Source: Antedon mediterranea
Lineage: Eukaryota > Echinodermata > Crinoidea > Comatulida > Antedonidae
DNA: 64,000 bases
NCBI RefSeq assembly: GCF_964355755.1
Contig: NC_092678.1
Location: 20,310,922 to 20,374,921, forward strand
Direction: 5' to 3'
Below, one piece after another: positions 13,201-21,300 of this stretch. How positions within the stretch are numbered: position 1 is the stretch's first letter; every line of letters begins with the position of its first letter. Both the position numbers and the translations under genes were made by a program. Under the pieces are notes generated by a model. It saw nothing but the letters and a program-made list of their open reading frames with translations, did no database searches and was not told the origin of the DNA.

Positions 13201-14026
13201 TACACCTTTTTCTGTTTTTTATATGACCTCTGCAAAAACATTACAATATTGTTCTCTGTACTCATAATTACTGTTACAGTTATACATGTAACATAATAGC
13301 AATCCCAAAATGTTATCGTCTTTATTTTAATAGAGGAATCAGATAATGTATTGTTTCGTTCAACAAAGGAATTTCCATATGGTTCTAAATCAAGTGAGTC
13401 AGGTTAAGGTCAAGTTATTATAGTTTGTGATAAATCTACTGTTATTTTAAATCAGAGCAAATAGAAATTCATTTGAGTGATAATTATAAAGTTGCCACTC
13501 AATTCTAAAATAAAACAGCATGCACCAACACAAAGTTCTGAATCAAGTGATAATTATTTTAATTGACAACAATTACTGATTAAATGTTGCTTTTTAATCA
13601 ATTATGAAACTGAGTAGTTAATACTTAATTAATCTCCGTAAAGCATACTAATGTGGTGTTATCTTGATTTAAATAAATAGTAAAATCCGAAGGGAAATTG
13701 TATAAGTCAATGGAGGAATTTACAATCGGTTCTGAACTAAAATGGGATAAAGCAAGTGAAACAAAGTTATTACAAGGTGAGTTAATAATAGTTATAGTCT
13801 GTTATTATAAAATTTACTGTATAATTTTAATCCAGACCAATTAAAATGTATTATAATTGGAAAGAGTGCAAAAAAGTGATCAAATCTACTGGTTAAATAC
13901 TACTTTTTAATTTCTCATATAGTAATAATATTATTTGATTACTACATAATGGTTATCATTATTATTTTTTAGGAGAATCTGTGCTGCATCCCAAATTGCC
14001 AATCAGATATGCTAAATCCAAAACAG
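2542..14026 (+). CDS. Multi-exon chain of short phase-1 linker exons (gene model, incomplete at both ends)
   Basis: Twelve short exons can be bounded by polypyrimidine-AG acceptors and GT donors: 2542-2589, 3011-3094, 3237-3269, 4583-4672, 5490-5600, 8576-8665, 9369-9458, 10276-10386, 12779-12868, 13334-13402, 13681-13776 and 13973-14026. Every one is a multiple of three, and all start and end in phase 1, so any subset can be joined or skipped without a frameshift. The encoded peptide is charged, low in hydrophobic residues and rich in E, K and S, like a flexible cytoplasmic linker. Several exons are diverged copies of one another. No start codon, signal peptide or membrane span was found, so the 5' end lies elsewhere. 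The last exon is phase-compatible with the death-domain exons from 28591, so it may be the linker of copy A; this is inference. Function is unknown. Confidence 0.6.
3011..3094 (+). CDS. Linker exon 2, 'EKS...SSEPSEIKLL' type
   Basis: 84 nt between 'TATTAATAG' and donor 'GTGAAT', phase 1-1. The peptide opens EKSHDASYQ and closes 'SSEPSEIKLLP'. This is the same frame and motif order as the exons at 4583, 8576 and 13681, so it is a diverged member of that exon family. Confidence 0.6.
3237..3269 (+). CDS. Linker exon 3 (very short)
   Basis: 33 nt between 'GTCTTTTAG' and donor 'GTAAAG', phase 1-1, encoding 'ESTYSVRPKI'. It resembles the exon at 13973, which has 'ESVLHPKLPI'. Confidence 0.45.
   Translation, partial: KNLRIQCVLK
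3340..3625 (+). pseudogene. Truncated LINE 3' end in an intron
   Basis: The frame from 'VPTTTRRTFADRSFDV', through an in-frame TAA, to 'GPRLWNDLPVTIRSETNF' and 'DSFKRKLKCFF' is the well-known C-terminal tail of CR1/L2-type LINE reverse transcriptases. The stop codon and missing upstream ORF show a dead, 5'-truncated copy. Confidence 0.7.
4131..4205 (+). pseudogene. Fossil linker exon
   Basis: 'CCACTCAGTTCTAAAATAAA' followed by 'GTGGCTTGAATCAAGTGA' matches the second half of the exon at 4583, which has 'CCCAGTTCTAAAATAAAGCG'. There is no acceptor or usable donor and the frame is interrupted. It is a decayed member of the repeated exon family; a sister fossil lies at 13492-13552. Confidence 0.6.
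4583..4672 (+). CDS. Linker exon 4 (duplicated; partner at 9369)
   Basis: 90 nt, phase 1-1, between 'TTTATTTCAATAG' and donor 'GTGAGT'. It encodes 30 residues opening EKSEGRFHRLRKKL and closing 'RLESSETKL'. The partner exon differs by one residue (R here, W there) and one silent change. Confidence 0.65.
4673..5489. other. Intron sequence of duplication copy 1
   Basis: AT-rich intron. A 68-residue open frame at 4837-5043 is repeated at 9623-9829 because the whole intron is duplicated. It has no splice context or recognisable family. Confidence 0.6.
5490..5600 (+). CDS. Linker exon 5 (duplicated; partner at 10276)
   Basis: 111 nt, phase 1-1, between 'TATTATTTTTTAG' and donor 'GTAGGT'. It encodes 37 residues including 'EYVTRKLKEKHIDLRGK' and 'EELSEAMEHMK', an amphipathic, helix-prone segment. 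The partner exon at 10276 is identical by eye. Confidence 0.65.
6534..8485 (+). repeat. 97-bp minisatellite array, about 20 units
   Basis: The unit runs from 'TGTACAAAATGCACTCTGTT' to 'TGATATAATATCCA'; starts recur every 97 bp (for example 6636, 6733 and 6830). The first unit has a 5-bp insertion, and one unit has a 7-bp insertion ending just before 7419, leaving 9 units before it and 11 after. Units are nearly identical, including a rare GCCTAGG variant near 8028. It sits in an intron of the linker gene. Confidence 0.95.
8576..8665 (+). CDS. Linker exon 6 (duplicated; partner at 12779)
   Basis: 90 nt, phase 1-1, between 'TTTATTGCAATAG' and donor 'GTAAGT'. It opens EKSEDVLYKSRDVL and closes 'QLEPSETKL'. 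It is of the same length and motif order as the exon at 4583, showing exon duplication older than the 4.8-kb unit. Confidence 0.65.
9369..9458 (+). CDS. Linker exon 7 (copy of exon 4)
   Basis: 90 nt, phase 1-1, same splice signals as the exon at 4583. Codon AGG has become TGG (R to W) and a GCA/GCG change is silent. The frame is intact. Confidence 0.65.
10276..10386 (+). CDS. Linker exon 8 (copy of exon 5)
   Basis: 111 nt, phase 1-1, intact frame, same flanking splice signals as the exon at 5490. Confidence 0.65.
11320..12688 (+). repeat. 97-bp minisatellite array, about 14 units
   Basis: Same 97-bp unit as at 6534. One unit has an extra GACT, and the 7-bp insertion marker ends just before 12107, leaving 8 units before it and 6 after (copy 1 has 9 and 11). 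The arrays have changed length independently on both sides of the marker since duplication. Confidence 0.95.
12779..12868 (+). CDS. Linker exon 9 (copy of exon 6)
   Basis: 90 nt, phase 1-1, same sequence by eye as the exon at 8576, with intact splice signals. Confidence 0.65.
13334..13402 (+). CDS. Linker exon 10
   Basis: 69 nt, phase 1-1, between 'ATTTTAATAG' and donor 'GTTAAG', which is weaker than the others. It encodes 'ESDNVLFRSTKEFPYGSK'. The right breakpoint of the 4.8-kb duplication falls inside its first six bases, so the truncated start of a second copy is seen at 9131. Confidence 0.5.
13492..13552 (+). pseudogene. Fossil linker exon
   Basis: 'CCACTCAATTCTAAAATAAA' plus 'TCTGAATCAAGTGATAA' is a decayed relative of the exon at 4583 and of the fossil at 4131. 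It has no working splice sites. Confidence 0.55.
13681..13776 (+). CDS. Linker exon 11
   Basis: 96 nt, phase 1-1, between 'TTTAAATAAATAG' and donor 'GTGAGT'. It encodes 'KSEGKLYKSMEEF' and closes 'KASETKLLQ', matching the repeated exon family. Confidence 0.6.
13973..14026 (+). CDS. Linker exon 12
   Basis: 54 nt, phase 1-1, between 'TTATTTTTTAG' and donor 'GTAAGT'. It encodes 'ESVLHPKLPIRYAKSKT'. It ends with a single G, phase-compatible both with 14108 and with the death-domain gene exon at 28591. Confidence 0.6.
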
Positions 14027-14107
14027 GTAAGTTAGTACAGTTTATTTATCACAGTACATTAATTTTCTGTTGTTAAATGTTTAATTTAATTTTGTTTATT
14101 TATTCAG

Positions 14108-14166
14108 GTATAAAAAAGATACAATTTAGCCAAAGGATAAGGCATTGTATTACAAAGAAATCTTAG
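14108..14166 (+). CDS. Possible alternative terminal exon of the linker chain
   Basis: A 'TTTATTCAG' acceptor is followed in phase 1 by 'IKKIQFSQRIRHCITKKS' and a TAG stop at 14164-14166. An AATAAA lies roughly 100 bases further on. If used, the linker gene ends here instead of joining the death-domain exons at 28591. Transcript data would decide. Confidence 0.3.
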
Positions 14167-15065
14167 TATTATAAAAATATAAAAATGTTCACATTTAAAC
14201 TTTACAATACACAATTATTAAAAGAAAAAACAAGAAAATACTGTACAAAATGGGCAATAACATTAAAATAAATCATCCAAATTATTACAATATAAAAAAT
14301 ATATTTATAAAATAATTAAATATAATTATAAATTAAACAAATCTAGTATTGACTTTGGTTAAACATACAGTTAATGATTGTATGTTACCATAGTCGGTAA
14401 TAGATTTGTTTGTTTAAGTTATATATAGAGAACATAGTGTGGGTGTAAAGTTATACATTCTTGTTCCTTCACTCACTACTGTTATTATGTTGTATGTACT
14501 GATACAGTTGTATCCAGTTACAAAACAATAATAGGTATTTATATGATTTAATGAATGAAGTAAGTAATTTACAATATAATGTTTTATTAATGATTACGAT
14601 ACGCTAATACCATGCTGAAAAAATAATAATCAAGAGTAGGCCTATTTAGAGAATAAAATCAATCAACTACACAAGTGTTCCCAACACCTAAATTAAATAT
14701 AATGGCAGAGTCAGATTAAGAAATCTATGTAGGTATAAAACAATACGTATAAATAATAAAACTAAATAGTACTAAATATATCCTATGAAGAACATTTAAC
14801 ATTCATGAATTTTGTGAATATTATTATGGTATACTAAGAATTATTCACCATCTCCAAATCTGCCACTACGGCAATGAGAAAATGGGAAGTATGCGAAAAG
14901 GAGCACTCTGTATTTTAGGTAATAATAATTCTTATTCGCATCCATAAAATACCATAAGCAAAATATAACGGTATAATAAAAAAAAAATAATTCAAGATTA
15001 CAGGAGACTAAAAAGCTTTTTTATTTGGGTATTTCCCATTATTTCCTAACGTGTTCTCAGAACTC
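14167..15065. other. AT-rich intron or intergenic DNA
   Basis: No gene, exon or defined repeat recognised. Confidence 0.5.
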
Positions 15066-15435
15066 ATCTTACTGCTTTATCAGATTCTGTAAATAAACAT
15101 TATAACATTTTTAAAAGGAAATACTAAACAAGAATCTAAACAGCCCATTATATTATTTAGTAGATTTAAAATTTATTTAAAATAGTATATTAAAGCATTA
15201 TTGTAAGATTGTATAGTATTGTAGTTTAAAATATGAAGCATAACGAAGTTTAATAGGCAACAAATTAAGACAGAAATCTATTGATTTAAACAAAAGTTGT
15301 TTGTTTTAAGTAAAGGTGGCTATAGAAAATACAAAATTGTGAAAACAAGTTTTTTATAACATATGCTACCAGATACCACTACCACTACCACTACCACTAA
15401 ATAAGTAAATTTGGTCTTGTCGTGTTTGCAACTTA
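15066..15435 (+). repeat. Eroded third copy of the duplicated intron, left part
   Basis: 'TGCTTTATCAGATTCTGTAA' through 'TTGGTCTTGTCG' matches 5150-5695 and 9940-10480. The exon present at 5490/10276 is gone except for its last few bases ('AAGTAAAG' near 15308). It is an older duplicate that lost its exon. Confidence 0.75.
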
Positions 15436-17820
15436 AAATGGACCTGAAATGGAATTTCGATTTTCAAGAAATTCACACATGTTATTTAAATGTATCAAAT
15501 TAACACAAACCCATACAAATAAAAACAAAATGTATAGTATTTTGAGTAAAAACGAAATTTTAAGATACCATGGTAAATTAGCGAAAATTACTCACGCCAT
15601 TGCAATATTCTATTTTAACGGCCGTCGGAAGCCTCTATATTCACGACGTCACATATACACACGATGATATCGAGAGCGTGTATGCCGCCCGATAGTCAGT
15701 GAATGATCGACGGCCTGGAAAGATACGCGAAGCGTTGACACTAATACTAATTTATTCAATATCTAATGTTGTTGAAATATAGGTCCCTAAAATGTACTTC
15801 GTTTGTTCTAAAACCCGAATTTAGAAGGCCTACCTCCCAAACCTTTACTAGGCCTAGGCCCCCCAATCCAGCGCGCGGAGTCGATCCACCACCCACATCA
15901 TGCGGCGAGGCTCCGTTTCATGTGAATCCAAGGACCAAAGCGATATCAACAACTTGCTTCGCTCATTGTCAAGCCAAAGTAAAATATGAATAAAATTCGT
16001 TTTCGAACTGCCTGATTCGTGACAAATAAATTATCATCTCATATTACTAATTTAATTCTGCTAAACTAAAAACTAAAGAAACTAACACATTTTAGCAGTA
16101 TAAATTACGAACGATATACAAAATACACGAACGGAAAATATGGATACGCATCATTGCGCACGGAGCTGTATCCCGGACAACGTTGCCAGGCCAACTTCGG
16201 TATTGCCAGAAAAAAACCGTTGATTTTAAGATTTTAAATCGTCATTTACTCGATGAATAACCGTTTATACGGTAATAATTTTATCCAGTGGCGTATCCAG
16301 TAGGGGGGCCGGGGGGCCCGGGCCCCCCCTGATTTCGTTTCCGTCGGCACATCATCGCGGCCGTCGGCAAACAAAGGTGCCGGGAAAAAAAAAAAACTAT
16401 TTATTCTGACAATAATTGAACTGTAAACATAATTCTTTTGAGTGTTTGTTTATTTACATATCATATCATCATTGATCCCTTCAGGTCAACTATTTTTTAT
16501 TTTCATTACATCTAACTAAACACGTAAAAAAATGTGTAGCACATACGTACGGCCATACGCGGTAGATTGTTTACTCAAAAGTCTTTGACCTTACCCTAAA
16601 ACCTTGTTTTTGCATGCAGTTGAGCCTCTCATGACCTGGGATTTGTATGTCTTCCTACGCTAAGAGATTATATAGTTCCACATGCCATGTGCTTTTTTTG
16701 TCTAAGATATATTTATTAATTATTATAAGTGCCAAAAACCCGTTTTTTTTTCTCGATATGAGGCCTTTATTATTCAAAATTTTTAAAGAAAAAGCACGTC
16801 ATATACCATAAAAAATATCCATGTATTTCATTTTTGGAACAGAATATTCCGTGAGGCTCAACTACAAAACCACCATTTTGTGATATGATGTCATCGTAAG
16901 CCAATAAAAGCTGAGCTTTCTCGCGATTGGCACTGCTCACGGTTGAATGATTTAGGATTCTAGCTGATTTGATTGGTGGATGCGAATCACCCGCAGCGGA
17001 ATGTTTTTTCTCGCGCGTGTACCATGGATCTCTCTGATCGTTACTACACAAAGTTAGAGCAATGAATTTGTCCGAAACAACTTTATATATTTTATAAGCA
17101 TTTAATAACATGTTTTATTGATATTTCCAATGGTGATATATAAAATAAATTACTAAAAAACGTAATTATATGTAATTATTTTAACCAAAAATGGCGTAGT
17201 TAATAGAATTGTCGACTGAGGCCGCAAATTGTTTTACTTCTTTCGTGGCTAAAAACGATCATTTTCGGCGATGTTTTAGACCCTATATTTCGAAAACTAC
17301 AAATCAGATTTACCTAATTCTTTCTTTATTGTAATATGAATACAATATACTAACATATAATGTTGGTTTGGTTTTAATTTTGCATCGTTATCCCATATAA
17401 GACAATATGACTATGTAATCCTAGAACATATTGATCAGAGACGTCGTGTATGTACAGATAATGACACCAATTTTGTCGGCAAATTGGCAATTCCCGGCCC
17501 CCCCAACTTCAAAATCCTGGATACGCCACTGATTTTATCTAAAAAAATTCTAAATACGTTTCTGCAAATGCACAAGCATTTTTTAGAAAATACTCCATAG
17601 ATTTCAAGAGTTATAGCCAAAAAACTGCAAATTTTCCATTGGAGGGATAGGAATATATTCGCAAAGTGACGTCACCCGCGAATTTTTTTGATTTTCAAAT
17701 GGGGCTTTCCCCAAAGGGCCAATTTATATTTTGTAACAATATACATTCTAGCAACACCTAATAGCCCCCAAAACATCATTCTAAAATGAAAAAAATCAAA
17801 AATCCATTTCAGGTCCATTT
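15436..17820. mobile_element. TIR-bounded DNA element interrupting the eroded copy
   Basis: The left end 'AAATGGACCTGAAATGGA' recurs inverted at the right end as 'TCCATTTCAGGTCCATTT', giving imperfect terminal inverted repeats of about 30 bp. The flanking copy of the duplicated intron stops at 15435 and resumes near 17890, so this stretch is an insertion. It contains a nested hAT-like element and no recognisable transposase. A clear target-site duplication was not found. Confidence 0.55.
16286..17531. mobile_element. Non-autonomous hAT-like transposon (1246 bp) with perfect 8-bp TSD
   Basis: Ends are 'CAGTGGCGTATCCAG' and its inverse 'CTGGATACGCCACTG', the CAGTGGCG-type termini common in hAT elements. 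They are flanked by identical 8-bp copies of ATTTTATC at 16278-16285 and 17532-17539. Just inside each end is a C/G-rich stretch, near 16302-16327 and 17495-17505. A 113-residue minus-strand frame inside shows no transposase motif, so movement would depend on a transposase from elsewhere. Confidence 0.85.
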
Positions 17821-17920
17821 AAAAAAATGGACCTGAAATGGATTTTCGATTTTTTTAAATAAAATATTAAATCGATTATCTCAACTATTAAAATAGTTGA
17901 GATAATCGATTTAATATTTT
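17800..17920. repeat. Two adjacent palindromes at the right junction of the insertion
   Basis: One palindrome folds 'TCCATTTCAGGTCCATTT' onto 'AAATGGACCTGAAATGGA' around 17820. The other folds 'AAATCGATTATCTCAACTAT' onto its complement around 17890. The second duplicates the target sequence in inverted form, which suggests an aberrant, hairpin-mediated insertion or repair event. Confidence 0.65.
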
Positions 17921-18385
17921 AGATTATTTAGAGAATTGTTTCAGCTAAAATTTGGAAATAGGCCCTGGCTACCTTTAACATAGGAACTAATTAATCTTTT
18001 CATAATTTCTGCCTCAGACATAATAGTAATTCCCATAAAAATGTTGCTGACCGGTTATCCGGTCGGATTCTGAGACAATATAATTATTATTCAATGTATA
18101 AACTCTAAGGCATTGAATCAGTGAGATTGAATCAACTGTATAAACAAAATACCAAGCATTTCCACTGTTAGTTAGCATGTTGAGATATTACAAAACACTC
18201 ATTTGCAGCTAAAGCTGTAATTTTTAAACAATTCATGAAATCATGAAGCCCAGAATGTTTATATTTCAATTTCAGATTTTAAAGCATTTTTCTTCCGAAA
18301 CTTTAGAAGTAATATTTTGTTATTTTGTGTACATTAATAATTTGTTGTTATTCAATAAAATACGTATTGTTTATATGACTTATTA
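17890..18385 (+). repeat. Eroded third copy of the duplicated intron, right part
   Basis: 'GAGATAATCGATTTAATATT' onward matches 5705-6190 and 10495-10980, with indels such as an extra 'GACCGGTTATCCGGTCGG'. Together with 15066-15435 it forms one old copy split by the insertion. Confidence 0.75.
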
Positions 18386-18392
18386 TACACAA

Positions 18393-21300
18393 TCTCAGAA
18401 ACAACATATTAACATGTAGAAGGAATTTGAATACGTAAAATATAGATGCGCGCTCTTTTAAATGTGATGAACTATGACGCAAAAGGTGAAAATACGACAT
18501 TTTTTAGTCAACTGGCCATATGATGACGTCATAACATCTGATTAGCAAAATTTTCACATGAATTCGTATCTACAATCCAATAGCTTCCAGAAAACGTTTT
18601 AATCATGATTATCACTTTTTATTCTTACGAGCTATAACAGATTGAAATGTACTGTAAAGATGAAAATAAGTGACCCATGTTATTTACATTTTTAGACATG
18701 ATGACGTCATAAAAATTTAAATATTTTTAACTCATGCGAAAGATAGTTGATTGACCTAGACAGTATTAAAATCTTGCAGAAAATGGAATACGGATAAGCG
18801 TGATGCGCTCCATTGAATGTGATGAGCAATAACGAAAGAGACAAAAATCCTATATTTTATATTCGTGTGGCCATACGATGACGTCAAAATGTCCTGTTAG
18901 CCATATTAATGTATGATTTGATATCTACAACTCATCAACTTCCAGAATATGTAATAAAAATAACTTTCACCGTTTAGTTTAGAAACTACGACTGTTTAAA
19001 AAAAGGCATAATTTTGACGATTTTTTAAGCTTTTTGATCAAATACGCGCGCAAATTATTCAATTCGACGTGCTCGTAATGACGTAATTTTAAGTCGAAAT
19101 TGTTTAAAAGTTGGTAAAATTACTAGAAAAGGCTGGAAAAACATAAATCACGCAAAAAAAGTATGTTTTTAAAGCTACGTGCGCCCCTCGCGCGTAAAAA
19201 TTTGCGCACGTGTGGGAATTTTTGACATGCTCGAAATGACAAGAAATGCATAGAAAGTTGATTTTTCGCATTTTAAAATTTTAAATGCGCGTGCGCGCGT
19301 AACTTTGTGTGAAACATGCCATTTTTAATCCACAGAAAGTTGACTCTTGATATGAATCAAATTTTCACCAAGTCTCAATACAAAATGACTTTCGGTTTTT
19401 AATCTATGATCAATCATTTAAATTCATAAAATTGCGCGCAAGTCACGTTGTGCAACTCTGACGTTTTTCAAAAATAGGAGGTGCACAACTTCACGTAAAT
19501 ATCTATATGTTGACAAAGTTATGATATGTTCTGTTCACACATTTTAGAGAAACAGGGCTCACAAAAAAAGGAAGAAAGACAGAAGAATAATACAGAACTA
19601 GACATGAAACTCGTCACTTTGACGAGTTAGTTATCCGCACGACAAACGCCACGTGCACGTCATACATTGGACACAGAAAAAGATTATGGCATATTGACAT
19701 GAACTGAAGAGTATAATAATATTATACATATTATGTTGTTAGTGCTAAATGCTGTATATTTTGTGTCATATACTATTTACAGTATACATAGTATAATCTG
19801 TATACATATTAATACAGTGTAGGATAGGCGAAATTACGGGACCCGCCATTTATTCCAATTTTTAACATGGCGACGGTATCAAAATGAAAAACTAAGATAG
19901 TAATTTCGGCAGGAAATTATCTCAGCAACAACATATTACCGTGTACAAGAAATTTGAATACGTAAAATATAGATGCGCGCTCTTTTAAATGTGATGAACT
20001 ATGACGCAAAATATGAAAATACGAATTTCTTTATTTAACTGGCCATATGATGACGTCACAACATCCGATTTGCCAAATTGTTACATAATTTCGTATCTAC
20101 AATCCAATAGCTTCCAGAAAAAGTTTTAATCGTGATTATCACATTTTATTCTTACGAGCTATAACAGATTAAAATTTACTGTAAAGATGAAATTGATGCC
20201 ACATGTGATTTAAATTTTTAGGCATGATGACGTCAAAAAAATTAAAATATTTTTAACTCATGCGAAAGATAGTTGATTGACCTACACAATATCAAAATCG
20301 GGGTGAAAATGGAAAACGGATAAGTGGAGATGCGCTCTATTCAATGTGATGAGCTATGACGAAAGATACAAAAATCCTAAATTTTATATTCGCGTGACCA
20401 TACGATGACGTCACAATGTCCCGTTAGCCATATTAATACCTGATCCGATATCTACAACTCATCTACTTCTAGAATATGTCATCCACAAAAATTTGACCGT
20501 CTAGTTTAGAAATTTTTTAACCTTTTCATAAAAAACGCGCGCAAATTGTCCAATTCGACGTGCTCGTATGACGTATCTTTAAGTCGAAATTGTTTAAAAT
20601 TGGTTAAAATTACTAGAAAAGGCTGGAAAAACATAAATCACGCGAAAAAAATACGTTTTCAATGCTACGTGCGCACCGCACACGTAAAAATGTGCGCACG
20701 CGTGGGAATTTTTGACATGCTTAACACGACATGAAACGCGTAGAAAGTTGATTAGAAATTAATTTTGCGCATTTTGAAATTTTAAATGCGCGTGCGAGCG
20801 TAACTTTGTGTAAAACACGCAATTTTTTTTCAACATAAAGTTAGCGCATGATATAAATTAAACTTTTGCGAAGTTTCAAGTTGAAATGTTATTTGGTTTT
20901 CAACATATGTTAAATACGAGAAAATCGTTAAATCGCGCGTACGTCACGTTGCGCAATTGCAAACATCATGAAAAGCTTCGCTTGACGACGTTACGTAAAT
21001 GTCAATATGTTAAGATAGTTACCGAAATGTTATGTTTGCGAGTTTTAGAGAAAAGCGTTACACAAAAATCATACAGAAAGAAAGAAGAAAAATAAAAAGA
21101 TGATGATTTCGTACAATCACAAGAGGTTATCCTGCAACTTCGTTGCGGATAACCAAAAAAAAAGATGTTGATTTCGTACAATCACAAGGAGTTATCCTGC
21201 AACTTCGTTGCGGATAACTAACTAGATTTGAACTCGTCACTTTGACGAGTTCGGGTTATCCGCGCATACGCAACATGTACATACTTTAAACTATATGAAC

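Larger units (their letters stand above)
9137..13339 (+). repeat. Tandem duplication unit, copy 2 (4203 bp)
   Basis: Begins at 'GAAATTAACCTCC' directly after copy 1 and ends at 'TTTTAATAGAGGAAT', after which unique sequence resumes inside the exon at 13334. It is 583 bp shorter than copy 1, which is explained by six fewer 97-bp units plus two small indels in the arrays. Confidence 0.9.

Noticed and set aside
16770-17111. 113-residue minus frame as hAT transposase
   Set aside because: It is far too short and has none of the hAT catalytic or dimerisation motifs.
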